From Neoceratodus forsteri (lineage: Eukaryota > Chordata > Ceratodontiformes > Ceratodontidae), in contig CM028129.1 of NCBI GenBank assembly GCA_016271365.2, positions 1,009,435,501-1,009,499,500 of the forward strand: a stretch of DNA of 64,000 bases. The letters are read 5' to 3'. Position numbers and translations under genes: made by a program. This document shows positions 1 to 9,330 of the stretch, piece by piece (position 1 is the stretch's first letter; the number at the start of each line of letters is the position of its first letter). The notes beneath the pieces are model-generated. The model worked only from the letters and a program-made list of their open reading frames with translations. It was not told where the DNA came from and ran no database searches.

Positions 1-1003
1 TGGGTTTTCACTGCTGTGCAGATGACACTCAGCTGTATCTGTCCTTTAGTCCCGGACAGGAAGATGCAGTCTCTATACTTAACAGCTGTCTATCTGAGAT
101 CAAGGATTGGATGAGTGCCAGCTGGCTAAGGTTAAACCCGGATAAGACTGAGGTGTTGGTGGTGGACCCAGGTCGCCTTGAGGCGGGTTGTAGGGCTGGG
201 CTTCCTTCGGGCATATGGATCGATGGTGCCCAGCTCCCAACTTCAGACCGGGTGCGTAACCTGGGCGTTATTATTGACGACAGTTTGACCCTGAAATCAC
301 AGGTGTCATCTGCTGTCAAATCCTCCTTTTTACCATCTTAGGAATATTGCTTGGGTAAAACACCTAGTTCCTCCGGCTGACCTTCCAACATTGGTCCATG
401 CCTTTGTTACTTCTCACCTTGATTACTGCAATGCCCTGTACCTAGGGCTACCGGAGGGTGATATCCGCTGCTTGCAGCTGGTGCAGAATGCAGCAGCCAG
501 GCTTCTGACTAGGACATCTATGAGAAGTCATATCACGCCTGTGCTGCGCGAACTGCACTGGCTGCCAGTTCAGTGGCGGATCACCTTCAGGGTCGGGTTA
601 CTGACCTACAAAGCCCTACACGAACAGAGACCGCAGTATCTTCAAGATCTCCTTATTCCCTACTGTCCTTCTTGCTCACTCCGATCCACTGACGAGGGAT
701 TGCTAGAGATTCCCAGGGTTCGTTTAAAAACATCTGGGGCACGGGCATTTTCCTATGCTGCCCCCACCCTGTGGAATTCTCTACCTCGTCGGATACGAAA
801 AGCTGCCTGACCGTCGAGAGTTTTAAGTCAGAATTAAAAACTTATTTATTCTTAAAAGCATATGGAGAGTGATTTTATTGTGATTGTATTGTTATTATTG
901 TTGTTGATGTTATATGTTTGTAAATTTTAATTGCCTATCCATTTGTACAGCGCTTTGGTTTTGAAAAGCGCTTAAAAATAAATTTTTACTTACTTACTTT
1001 ACT
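1..1003 (+). mobile_element. L2-clade LINE, 3' portion (copy L2-A)
   Basis: This is the 3' part of a non-LTR retrotransposon, entering the window inside the reverse transcriptase and running to its 3' tail. The translated end carries the ADDTQLYLSF block, then the LNPDKTEVLVV and LGVIIDDSLTL blocks, and the C-terminal HWLPVQWRITF and APTLWNSLPRRIR signatures that I associate with L2-type LINEs. After the stop there is an AT-rich tail with a small stem (GCGCTTTGG and AAAAGCGC, about 950-972) and short TTACT/ACTTA repeats, as expected for a LINE 3' end. A second, minus-strand copy of a related element lies at 56585-59805 and shares the same protein blocks. Confidence 0.85.
3..810 (+). pseudogene. 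L2 ORF2 fragment: reverse transcriptase end and C-terminal domain
   Basis: The fragment starts at the catalytic ADD block of the reverse transcriptase and continues to the normal C-terminus. It is read in two frames: one to about 341, which ends in a premature stop, and another from about 350 to 810. A small indel near 335-350 therefore breaks it. The C-terminal half (391-810) contains the DYCNALY, NAAARLL and SHITPVLRELHWLPV motifs. The N-terminal endonuclease and most of the RT lie outside the window. It is a relic and cannot encode a working enzyme in this state. Confidence 0.8.
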
Positions 1004-1070
1004 TATATAATATATACACATATAGACACACACACATATATACATACACACACACACACACACACATATT
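1004..1070. repeat. CA/TA microsatellite
   Basis: A short run of alternating ACAC and ATAT units follows directly on the L2 tail. It is a simple repeat and probably grew from the LINE's 3' terminal repeats. No other signal is seen in it. Confidence 0.8.
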
Positions 1071-1084
1071 ATGTATTAGGAAAT

Positions 1085-1262
1085 AGCCTAAGAAATCTAT
1101 GGGTGCTGATTGTCTGATAGCCCGGGAGGATCGTGTCAGACAAACCTTGTGGAGTTTTATTATTGGGTGGGACAGCAGAATCGGCACCCAGTATGGGAGC
1201 CAACTATCGTGCAGACATGAAAGACCATAAGGCCTACTCTGTTGACATTTTAGTATGTTAGC
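1085..1262 (+). mobile_element. CR1 fragment, RT block joined to 3' terminus
   Basis: Around 1128-1165 the plus strand reads like the CR1 reverse transcriptase block CQTNLVEFYYWV. The segment then jumps to a 3' end with GGCCTACTCTGTTGAC and TTTTAGTATGTTAG. The same 3' terminus occurs at 30428-30467 and, more diverged, at 35845-35880. The piece is therefore a CR1 copy with a large internal deletion, or two joined scraps. Confidence 0.6.
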
Positions 1263-1314
1263 ATGTAAAAAGGTATACATTTTTAAATTGTTTATTGTTG
1301 TGGTAGAAAAAGTG

Positions 1315-1437
1315 GTTAGCTGGTTATCCTAACAAACGATGAGGTGTGGGTTAGCATCTCGTGCATCAGTACACCTCTGGGCATTCTCTTATCAGGCGAT
1401 AACCCACACCTCTTCGTGTGTTTTAGCTTTCCTAACT
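1315..1437. repeat. hairpin-forming inverted repeat (MITE-like)
   Basis: The left arm (about 1315-1362) and right arm (about 1392-1437) are near reverse complements: GAGGTGTGGGTTA on the left pairs with TAACCCACACCTC on the right, and the outer ends share GTTAG and CTAAC. It is about 120 bp long with a short loop. No protein is encoded. It abuts the integrase-like exon that begins at 1436 and may mark an insertion boundary there. I could not define a target duplication. Confidence 0.55.
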
Positions 1438-1744
1438 CACACTCCATTCCATGTGTAAACAAGCTGACATTGAACAGTGTATGAATCTCAAGGCAGAGTC
1501 AGATAGGATGACCACGTGGCATACCCCGATGCCATTTGGTGGGATGGGGGATGTGGTAAACTCAGTGTCTATAACCTTAATCAAATTGATCCTTCATTCA
1601 CAGGTCCATTTTCCATTACTGCCATCTGGAAATCAGTACATATTAACAAATTACTGATTACTTCACCAAGTGGGTGGAAACACTTGCTATCCCACGGAAG
1701 GATGTGAAAAGTGTTGCCCGTTCATTAGCTTCACTATTTTATAG
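1436..1744 (+). pseudogene. Ginger-like integrase, N-terminal part of catalytic core
   Basis: Two adjoining frames resemble the integrase of Ginger DNA transposons and GIN1-like genes, which are related to Gypsy integrases. The first frame (1436-1657) holds MCKQADIEQ, which looks like the end of the H2C2 zinc segment, and then GNQYILT. One base later the frame changes and reads TDYFTKWVETLAIP followed by SVARSLASLFYRY, matching the block after the first catalytic Asp region. The segment ends at a possible splice donor (TATAG|GTACAG, 1744/1745). A 1-nt frameshift at about 1652 and degraded residues around the expected D-L-I-G-P block show decay. The remaining catalytic core is not visible nearby. 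The C-terminal part of what looks like the same type of gene is at 31383-32925 on the same strand. Confidence 0.6.
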
Positions 1745-2000
1745 GTACAGTTATCAGTTAATGTTATTTACATAACTTCAGTTCTCTCATTACAAATACG
1801 AATCAACTAAACAAAATGTTTGAATTATTAATATTAAGTTGGTTTGAAAAAAAAACTGCTGGGCGCTGCTAAGATGAGATCTGCTTTAACCAGGATTAGG
1901 GGGAAAAATCTACCTTTACTGGATTACTCTCCCTTGGTGGGCCCACACTTTGCAAGGGTGGGCATCTTTAGTAGAGTAGTTGGGTGTGGCCATGGTACTA
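1745..2000. other. no recognised feature
   Basis: This is AT-rich sequence between the integrase-like exon and the next CR1 fragment. I see no long frame, repeat or RNA gene in it. Confidence 0.5.
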
Positions 2001-2905
2001 GATTGGGTATGGAGGTTCATAGGATGCCCGGTGTGCTATCAGTTGGCACGTCTCAGGGAGGAGGTTGAGGGGGATCAGGAAACAGCTGGAGGGCATGTGG
2101 CGGGGAAGGCGGAGGGATGCAGATGAAGAGGGAAGAGGAGAAACATATGTTAACTTAAGGAGACAGGATGGCCTGGCCCTAGGGAGGGGGGCGGGGGTGG
2201 GTGGACTAGGGACACACAGAGGCTTGGAGTGTGGAAAACAAAAAAATATCGTCCAGGAATCACACCGGGGATGGGGATGCCCAGAGGGGTTCCACGAGGG
2301 GAGGACGGGGCACCCTGGGAGCAGGTATCCCACTACAAATTGCTTTGCCCTGCTGCGCCGGAAGGGGAGGAAGAGGAGGGGTGGGGAACAGGCCTGGGGG
2401 GGTTGATCTGGAAAGCAGAGCAGGAGGGTAAAAGGAGGAGGCCAAACTGCAGGGGGGGGCATGGGGAACAAGTGACCAGGACCCCGGGGGGGGGGGAGAG
2501 AGACAGAGTACAGAGAAGGAATCGGGGACTGTGGGAGGCACAGCTGATGGGACAGCACAAAGCGAAAGCAGGGTGGGAGTGGGCAGGCCTTCGCCTCAGT
2601 CTTTACCGGGAGAGGAGGGTGGTCCACACTTCCTGAAGGGAGGGATGGTGAGACTGCAAATAAGGTAGGTCACATGGAGTTTGGTGGACCGGAAAAGGCT
2701 CAGATGGAGGACGAGTCGAAATGGGGGGGGGGGGAACCACAGGAAGGACAGGCAAATGGGGGGAGGGCATAATCACAGTGCACAGGGTGAGGGTGGCCCT
2801 CCGGTCACTAAAGATTGAGAAGGCACCAAGGCCGGACGAGCTTCATCCAAGGGAGCTGGCACCTCCACTAGCTGCACTCTTCAACATCACCAGGGATTAT
2901 ATGTG
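2001..2905 (+). mobile_element. CR1 fragment with internal deletion (G-rich)
   Basis: At 2025-2070 a frame reads CPVCYQLARLREEVEG, comparable to the Cys motif plus coiled-coil start of CR1 ORF1 seen on the minus strand at 8754-9206. At about 2587-2630 a frame reads FASVFT, and at 2785-2900 VRVALRSLKIEKAPRPDEL followed by HPREL, which is the first RT block of CR1 ORF2. The endonuclease between them is missing. The sequence is very purine-rich with long G-runs and is broken in every frame. Confidence 0.6.
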
Positions 2906-2950
2906 CATCGTTGTACCTGTGATCGGGGCTACAGGAGGAGCGAGGGGAAC

Positions 2951-3236
2951 CACTAGACCACCAGGGCTTTTATAATATGTCATTACAGCTGATTGAAGCT
3001 ATGGGAGGGGTGGGGGCACCACTAGACCACCAGGGAATTGCTTACATGGTAGTTTATGGGGATCGGAGTGGTGGGGAGAGACCACTAGACTGCCAGGGCA
3101 TGTCTATCCTTCACCACTGCACTTGATTGAGCTATGGGAAGGGGGCTCCCACTGGACTACCAGGGCATTATGCTTTCTTTAATACTTTCTGCGATCACCG
3201 CTATGGGAAGGGGTACCACTGGACTACCAGGGATTG
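2951..3236 (+). repeat. tandem repeat, about 67-bp unit, five copies
   Basis: The motif CACTAGACCACCAGGG (later CACTGGACTACCAGGG) recurs at about 2951, 3020, 3083, 3150 and 3217, spaced 69, 63, 67 and 67 bases. Between the motifs GCTATGGGAAGGG and TGATTGA also recur. It is a short diverged minisatellite placed between two CR1 scraps. No coding role is supported. Confidence 0.75.
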
Positions 3237-3544
3237 CCATTTATCCAGATTTACCGCAATCGCGGTTACAGAGCGCTGGGTGCCCCAGGACCCCCTTAGT
3301 TCGCACATCGCCAGGCTGCCCTGCGCAGCTCATACAAATGGGGACATAATGACATGCAAATGGCCCCATTTGTGCCTTGCATACATTATGGCCCCATTTG
3401 CATGCCCAAGTCTGAATATTGAGGGTGATGCACACAGTGCAACTATAGTTGTACTGGAGCATTCCCAGTCCTCCCTGTCTGGGGAATGCGCCATGCACAT
3501 TATGGGCCATTTTCAAAGGTGCTGTGCCATGATTAACACAATTT

Positions 3545-3832
3545 GAAAATAGAAGGGGGGCGGCTCAGAGGTAATTTAAGGAAGTATTTTTTCACAGAGA
3601 GGGTTGTGGATGTATGGAACAGCCTTCCAGAGGAGGTTGTGGAGTCAAAAACAGTGGTGGAATTCAAGCATGCATGGGACAGTCATAAGGCAATTCTAGG
3701 GGGTGGGGGTAGGAAGAAGTAGGCTGCTGGTTAACTAGGATCTGCAGCTTATCCATCAGGTAGGGAAATGGGCAGACTGGGTGGGCCAAGCGGTTCTTAT
3801 CTGCCATCAAATTCTATGTTTCTATGGCACAT
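3545..3832 (+). mobile_element. CR1 3'-end fragment
   Basis: The plus strand encodes the CR1 C-terminal block (LRGNLRKYFFTERVVD, then a WNSLPEEVV-type block) and then the conserved 3' UTR with GGGCAGACTGGGTGGGCC. It ends in TTCTATGTTTCTATG, the octamer-like terminus typical of CR1. The copy is 5'-truncated and its reading frame stops at TAG near 3719. Confidence 0.85.
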
Positions 3833-4122
3833 CACCTTTGAATATCTCCCTGTCCCGGCCCCTGTGCATTTAAGTTGCGCTGCACATCCACTTGTGCCAT
3901 TGCCTGGCGCAGTCTGAATATCTGGCCCAGTATGTACTTTTTTCTTCTTACCGGTTGTATTTATTCATAAAAAAAAAATGCAATACTATTTGGAAAATTA
4001 TGTTATCATTGCCTTTGTATTAGTTATATATGCCATTGATATAACACTGTATATAGTTAAGATTCAATTTTCAACACTGTAAATTATGAACTGCTAAAAT
4101 CTGTTCCATATATGTTTATTAG
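3833..4122. other. no recognised feature
   Basis: This is AT-rich sequence after the CR1 end. The final part is T-rich (TATATATGTTTATTAG) and could serve as the branch and acceptor region for the exon-like segment that follows. Confidence 0.4.
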
Positions 4123-4233
4123 AACACTACATCTCATGAGGATGATGAAAAAATGGAATTAGAGGTTGATGTAAATAATGTAGATGATTTTGTTACAGAC
4201 TTAACTCAGTTAGCTTCGCAGACCACTAGCAAG
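4123..4233 (+). CDS. candidate orphan exon, 37 codons, acidic peptide
   Basis: The segment is preceded by an acceptor-like TATGTTTATTAG and followed by a donor-like AAG|GTATGG. Its length is 111 bases, so it is a phase-0 symmetric exon of 37 codons with no stop. It would encode an acidic, low-complexity peptide containing EDDEKMELEVDVNNVDDF and TDLTQLASQTTSK. It does not look like any LINE, DIRS or LTR protein here, and it is AT-rich like its surroundings. I do not recognise the gene. It could be a host-gene exon, an exon of the Ginger-like gene whose parts lie at 1436-1744 and 31383-32925, or a chance open stretch. The splice borders are the main argument. Confidence 0.35.
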
Positions 4234-5160
4234 GTATGGATATATAATCAATAATTTTTTTTGATAAATTAATCTATAACGCAATGATGGATATGCGAGT
4301 GCTGATAGTTTGTGAATGTAAACTAAATTGCCGCATAATATAGTTTATTCATAATGTATTTCTTTAGTCATCATTTATTTTTAGATGTGTATTAAATCTA
4401 CTTGCTTGTTAATAGTTATCTCGCTGAAACAATAACCAAATGAGAATGAGATAGTACGCCATTGTGTTTTCCTTGCATGTCAGTTGATTTACCGGGAGAC
4501 TGACAATGAAATGATTTGCTCATGATCACACAGTATAAACTAAGGCTGCAGTGGGATTTAATCACAGGTCTACAGATACTTACACGTATTAATTAATGTG
4601 TGTAATTATTAATTTTAGCAATATACGTTTATTTTATATCAGGTTCTTGACAACACTGAGTAGGATCAAGTGAAAGGTAAAAAGATACATAAAAAAAAAA
4701 GAGCAAAGGGTACAAGTGTTTCAACTTTAAGTTTGGGGATCTCGTGCTAAAGAAAAATGCCAGAAAATTTGGATGAAAAGGAGATCTGATGTCAGACTGG
4801 AATGGTCCATACAGGTAAATACTGCCTAATCTTGAGATTTCTAATATGAGCCTACCTGACTCGCATAGTTTCAACCCTTTACGTCTACTAGTGGATGAGG
4901 GGAGTGCTGGGGGGATGCAGCTAAGACAACAGGGGCGGTTAGGGATGGGAAGGGGGGACAAGAGGCAGGGTCCAGAAATCAGAGCAAGCTGAGTGAGCGG
5001 GAGTAGTAGGGGGAAGGGTAATCAATCTAAGTCTTTATTTAACCAGGCGATCACCGTTGAGCAAGCTCATTTTCGAGGTGGACCTGGGTTTGTTAACAAG
5101 GAACAAGGGACAATATACATGGGATGCAACACACAAGAAAATAGTAATAATACAAATAAA
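4234..5160. other. no recognised feature
   Basis: AT-rich sequence up to about 4700, then mixed composition. Short frames occur but none resembles a known protein, and no repeat arms were found. If 4123-4233 is an exon, this is the start of its downstream intron. Confidence 0.4.
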
Positions 5161-5189
5161 GCACATAGATACATAGACAGTGTCGGCAG

Positions 5190-7007
5190 ATAACGGCCTA
5201 TGGCCCACCCAGTCTGCCCATTTGAGCTTGTAAGTTCAGTTTATGTTTTCCTAGAAGTCTGTTGCCCCTTACACCTGACCTCCAGAATTCCTTTATGTCT
5301 ATCCCATGCATTCTTAAATCCCATGATTGTTTCAGCCCCCACCACTTCCTCTGGCGGGGTGTTCCACTTGTTCACCACCCGTTCTGTGAAGAAATTCTTC
5401 CTCATGTTTCCTCTGAATCACCCTCCTCCAACTTCATCCCATGCCCTCTAGTCCTGGAACATCTTTTTCGATTAAAAATAGTGTATTCCTGCACCCTGTT
5501 CCTCCCTGTAAGATACTTGTATGTCTCTATCATATCCCCTCTCTCCCTCCTCTCTCCCTCCTCTCCTCCAGGGAGTACATATTCAGTTCCTTCAACCTGT
5601 CCTCATAGGACTTGTGATGCAATCCATGTACCATCTTTGTTGCCCTCCTCTGAACCTTCTCTACCCTGTCTATGTCCTTACATAGGTAAGGTCTCCAGAA
5701 CTATACACTGTACTCCAGGTGGGGCCTCATTAGTGTCTTGTATAGTGGAATTATGACCTCCCTTTTCCTGCTGGTGACGCCCCTGCCTATGCATCCCAGC
5801 ATCCTATTTGCTTTACCTGCTGCCTTGTCACACTGTTTCCCTACCTTGGGGTCATCAGAGATGATAACCCCAAGATCCCTTTCCTGCTTGGTGTATGCTA
5901 TATCCTCACCCCAACTGATATATTGTGCCAGGGTTTTTGTGCCCCATATGCATTATCTTGCACTTTTTGCATTGAATTTCAACTGCCAAACCCCTGACCA
6001 CTCTTCAAGTTTCTGCAGGTCCCTTCTCATTCTGTCTACACCCTCTGGTGCGTCTACTCTGTTACAGAGCTTTGTGTCATCAGCGAACAATAAAATTCTG
6101 CCTTCTAGCTCCTGCGCAATGTCACTGATGAAGATGTTGAATAGGACCGGTTCCAGCACTGATCCCTGTGGTACCCCACTGGCCACTCTTCCCTCTGTGG
6201 AGTGACAGCCATTTACCACCATCCTCTGTGTCCTGCCGCCCAGCCAGTTACCTACCCACCACACTACTGTCCTGCCCACACCCATATTCCCCAGTTTGTG
6301 TAATAGTCTTCTATGTGGCACAGTGTCAAAGGCCTTGCTGAAGTCCAGATAGGCCATGTCCACTGCCCTCCCTGATCCACCTCCCTAGTCACCCAGTCAA
6401 AAATTCAACGAGGTTGGTCTGACATGACCTCTCCTGCTGAAACCATGCTGCCTTGGGTCCTGTAGTCCACTGACAACCAGATGTTCCACCAATCTCTCCT
6501 TCAGTAGTGCTTCCATGATCTTCCCACTACTGAGGTGAGGCTGACTGGTCTGTAGTTCCCGCCTCTTTGTTCCCACTTTTGTATAAGGGACTACATCTGC
6601 TGTCCTCCAGTCTTTGGTACCTCCTGTTTCCATTGATCGGCTAAACAAGATAGCCAGAGGTTCAGCCACCACCTCTCTTAGTTCTTTAAGGACCCTGGGG
6701 TGCATCCCATCTGGCCCCATTGCTTTATCAACTCTTATTACTTCCAGTTCCTTCAGGACCCTTTCTCGTGTAAAGGGACTTGTGTCCATTTCTGCACCAT
6801 TCTCACCACTTGTACTCCCTTCAGACCCATTACCCTCCTCTCTTCTTCCTCAGTAAAGACTGAGCAGAAATACCTGATCAATATGTCAGCTTTACTGTTG
6901 TCATCCTCCACGCAGCCACCATCCTCCCCCTTCAGTCTCACTATCCCTCCCTTTGCCATTCTTTTTTCACTTATGTACCTGTAAAAGGTGTTGACCCCTC
7001 TACCCAC
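5190..7007 (-). pseudogene. CR1 ORF2, reverse transcriptase domain
   Basis: The RT is spread over at least three frames (7007-6753, 6789-6397, 6363-5953) and degraded frames to 5190. Visible blocks are FCSVFTEEE, DKAMGPDGMHPRVLKEL, ALLKERLVEHL, AYLDFSKAFDTVPHRRLL, ASGVPQGSVLEPVLFN and LFADDTKLCNR. The catalytic F-A-D-D is intact. The PQGSVLGP block reads PQGSVLEP, and several frameshifts occur. The C-terminal region (LGVIISDD, FWRPYLRKD) is recognisable by comparison with copy CR1-B but is not in one frame. Confidence 0.85.
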
Positions 7008-7092
7008 TGATTTTGCAATGTGTTCTTCTGTCTGAGCTTTGGCTTCCCTTACTGACCTCCCTGCCTCCCTTTGCTTCTCCTGGTACTTCTCC

Positions 7093-8274
7093 CTATCCCC
7101 TTCTGCCTATGTCTTTGTATTGCCTGAATGCAATCTTTTTGGCTTTCACTTTCTTTGCTACCTCTTTGGAAAACCATAATGGTCTCTTCCTTTTCCTTTT
7201 GCTAACCTGCTTAATGCATAATTCTGTTGCTCTTGTAATCCCCATTTTAAATACTGCCCACTGTTCCTCAACCCCCAATCCCTGCCCCATTCCCCTTAAT
7301 GCCTCTTTCAAGCATCTCCCCATTTTCCCAAAGTCTGCCCCATTAAAATCCAGGATACGTGTTTTTGTGTGGTTTGGTTCTGCTCTTTCTGTGATTTCAA
7401 ACCACAATGACTGGTGGTCACTGTTCCCCAGGTGCTCCCCCACTTTTACCCCCATCACACTGTCCCTGTTTGTGAGCACAAGGTTCAGTATTGCCTTCTG
7501 CTGAGTTGGTTCCATGACCAGTTGCTTGAGGAAGGCACCCTGAAGGAAGTCCAGGATAAATTTGCTCCTAGTTGATGCTGCTGCTGAGATGCTCCAATCC
7601 ACGTCTGGAATATTGAAGTCTCCAACCAGTACTACCTCACCCTTGTCTGCCATCCTTTGGATGGCTAGCATCAGCTCCCTATCTGTTTCTTCCTCCTGGG
7701 CTGGTGGTCTATAGACCACACCTGTGCGGATGGCTGGCCCCATTTTCCTTTCCAGCTTAACCCACAGTACCTCTCCCCCATTTTGTTCCTCCTGGATCTC
7801 TGTGGCCCTTATGTCATTTTTCACATACAGTGCCACTCCTCTTCCCTTCCTACCTGCCCCATCTCTTTTGAATATGTTGTAGCCAGGTATGGCCATCTCT
7901 CAGTCGTGGTTATCATTACACCAGGTTTCAGTGATGGCCACAATGTCCAGGTCTGACTGCACCATGACAGCCTCCAGATCCTCCATCTTGTTGCCAAGGC
8001 TCCTGGCATTGGCACACATGGCTTTCCATGATTTGACCTCCCTAGACTGTTTCGCTGTTCTACTCCAGCCCCTTCCTTGGTTGTCCTTTATCCCTGGTTC
8101 TCCTTGCTGTCTGCCCTTCTGCTGAATTTTGCCCCTTTTCTGCCTATCCACCTCTTGGGCGCTAATCTCCATCTTTTGCACACTGCTTTGTAGAGCTAGC
8201 CACTCCTCTGGTTCACTGGTTCCACTGCTAGCTGTGGGGGTGAGCAAGTAGGTACCTCCTTGCTGGCCTGCCAC
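7093..8274 (-). pseudogene. CR1 ORF2, apurinic-like endonuclease domain
   Basis: The endonuclease nicks target DNA so that the RT can prime. The frame from 8274 includes MCANARSLGNKMEDLE and LDIVAITETW, the first conserved blocks, and ends at a TGA near 7900 right after CNDNHD. The frame then continues from 7896 with MAIPGYNIFKRDG, GVALYVKND, VGDFNIPDVDWS and GNSDHQSLWFEI, so the catalytic D-N and S-D-H blocks are present. In copy CR1-B the stop position encodes Trp, so a single nonsense change interrupts an otherwise intact domain here. Confidence 0.85.
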
Positions 8275-8526
8275 CCTTTGCTAGTTTAAATGCTTGTCAA
8301 TGTAGCATTTAAACTTATCATTGAGTGCTTGATTCTCTCCAGGATGGATGCAGGCCGTCAGGCTTGAACAAACCTCCATCCCTCCAGGTGGGTCCCCAGT
8401 CACCAATGAATCCAAACCCTTCCTCACAGCACCAGTTCTTCAACCATGAGTTAAAGTTCCTGGTGCATGCACCCTATGTTTCCTTGCTCTCGTGAGGTAG
8501 TACTTCTGAGAAAGTGACAGAAGTAG

Positions 8527-9206
8527 CTACTTGCTTGAGACCCCTCCCCACTTCCTAAACTCTTCCTGAACTTCCTTTGGCTCCCCATTTGCCAGGTCAT
8601 TAGTACCTAGGTGGATAATGACATCCAACTCGCCCTCCCGTCTTGCCTTCCCAGTGATCCCCAGGATCTTCCTTCCATACCTCCATGCTGTGGCACCTGG
8701 TATGCACCTCACCTCCCTGTCCTCCCCCTCCTGTGTTCCTAGCTGGATCCCTCTTATGATGGAGTCCCCCACCAGGATTCGCTTCCTCCTCCTCTGGGTC
8801 CACTGCTCTCCCCGCTGAGGTCACCTCCTTGGCTAACCTCCACATCCTTTCCTTCCACTTCTCTGGGTACCTCTGTTTGGTTGTCCCCATTTTCCAGTGT
8901 GGCATATGAGTTCTTGAGTGGAATAGAATCTGGGATGTGCCTCTGCCTGACTGCTCTAAACCTCCCTGAGCCCACTGTCATCCAAGTGCTCCTCATTCTC
9001 GGTATTCTCTGAGGCAGCGGCATTGGACTGGGTGGTCTCTGGATAGGGGTGATGGTACTCCTGACCCAGTTTACTTCTGCTCCGAGTCTGGCTACCTCAT
9101 CCCGCAGTCCAGAGAGATGCATGCAGATAGGGCAGCACCTCAGTGTCCAGAAGGTCTGCCTGAATATGGCTGCCCCACAGCCACTGCATTGCATCACTCC
9201 CCACAT
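8527..9206 (-). pseudogene. CR1 ORF1: Cys motif, coiled coil and SGNH esterase
   Basis: ORF1 of CR1 elements is an RNA-associated protein with an esterase domain. The N-terminal frame (9206 down to 8754) starts MWGVMQCSGCGAAIF and contains CCPICMHLSGLRDEV, so it has two CxxC pairs followed by a heptad-like stretch. The second frame (8772 down to 8527) contains GDSIIRGIQLG, the nucleophile block of SGNH hydrolases, and IIHLGTNDLANG, the later conserved block. A one-base shift at about 8770-8790 separates them; copy CR1-B reads straight through this point. Downstream, to about 8285, the DGLHPS-type end of ORF1 is still recognisable. Confidence 0.8.
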
Positions 9207-9330
9207 TATACTGCAATTATACTGCTATTCCACTACTTGTCTGTTACTGAAGCTCTCCTAGTTCTCTTTTTATTAATTTACTGTCCTAAAAATCCTGCCA
9301 CTGATCCTCAGATACTTTTCTTTTAAAAAA

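Larger units (their letters stand above)
5162..9330 (-). mobile_element. CR1 LINE, nearly full length (copy CR1-A)
   Basis: A CR1 non-LTR retrotransposon lies on the minus strand. Its 3' end is at 5162, where the element strand finishes in repeated TCTATGTA-type octamers. Going upstream there is the conserved 3' UTR (GGGCAGACTGGGTGGGCC on the element strand), the RT, the endonuclease, and ORF1 with a zinc motif and SGNH esterase. The 5' end is uncertain: ORF1 begins near 9206 and the A-rich stretch at about 9323-9357 is my boundary guess. Compared with copy CR1-B (15912-19708) it keeps more 5' sequence. Frameshifts and nonsense codons make it non-functional. Confidence 0.9.

Noticed and set aside
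1998..2627. A 209-codon Pro-rich open frame on the minus strand.
   Set aside because: It is the antisense of a purine-rich CR1 remnant; the composition (Pro, Ser, Leu) follows from the strand bias and there is no protein similarity.
5262..6205. Long plus-strand open frames across CR1-A (and the same in CR1-B at 15950-17023).
   Set aside because: They are antisense shadows of the RT, which is on the minus strand with all conserved blocks.
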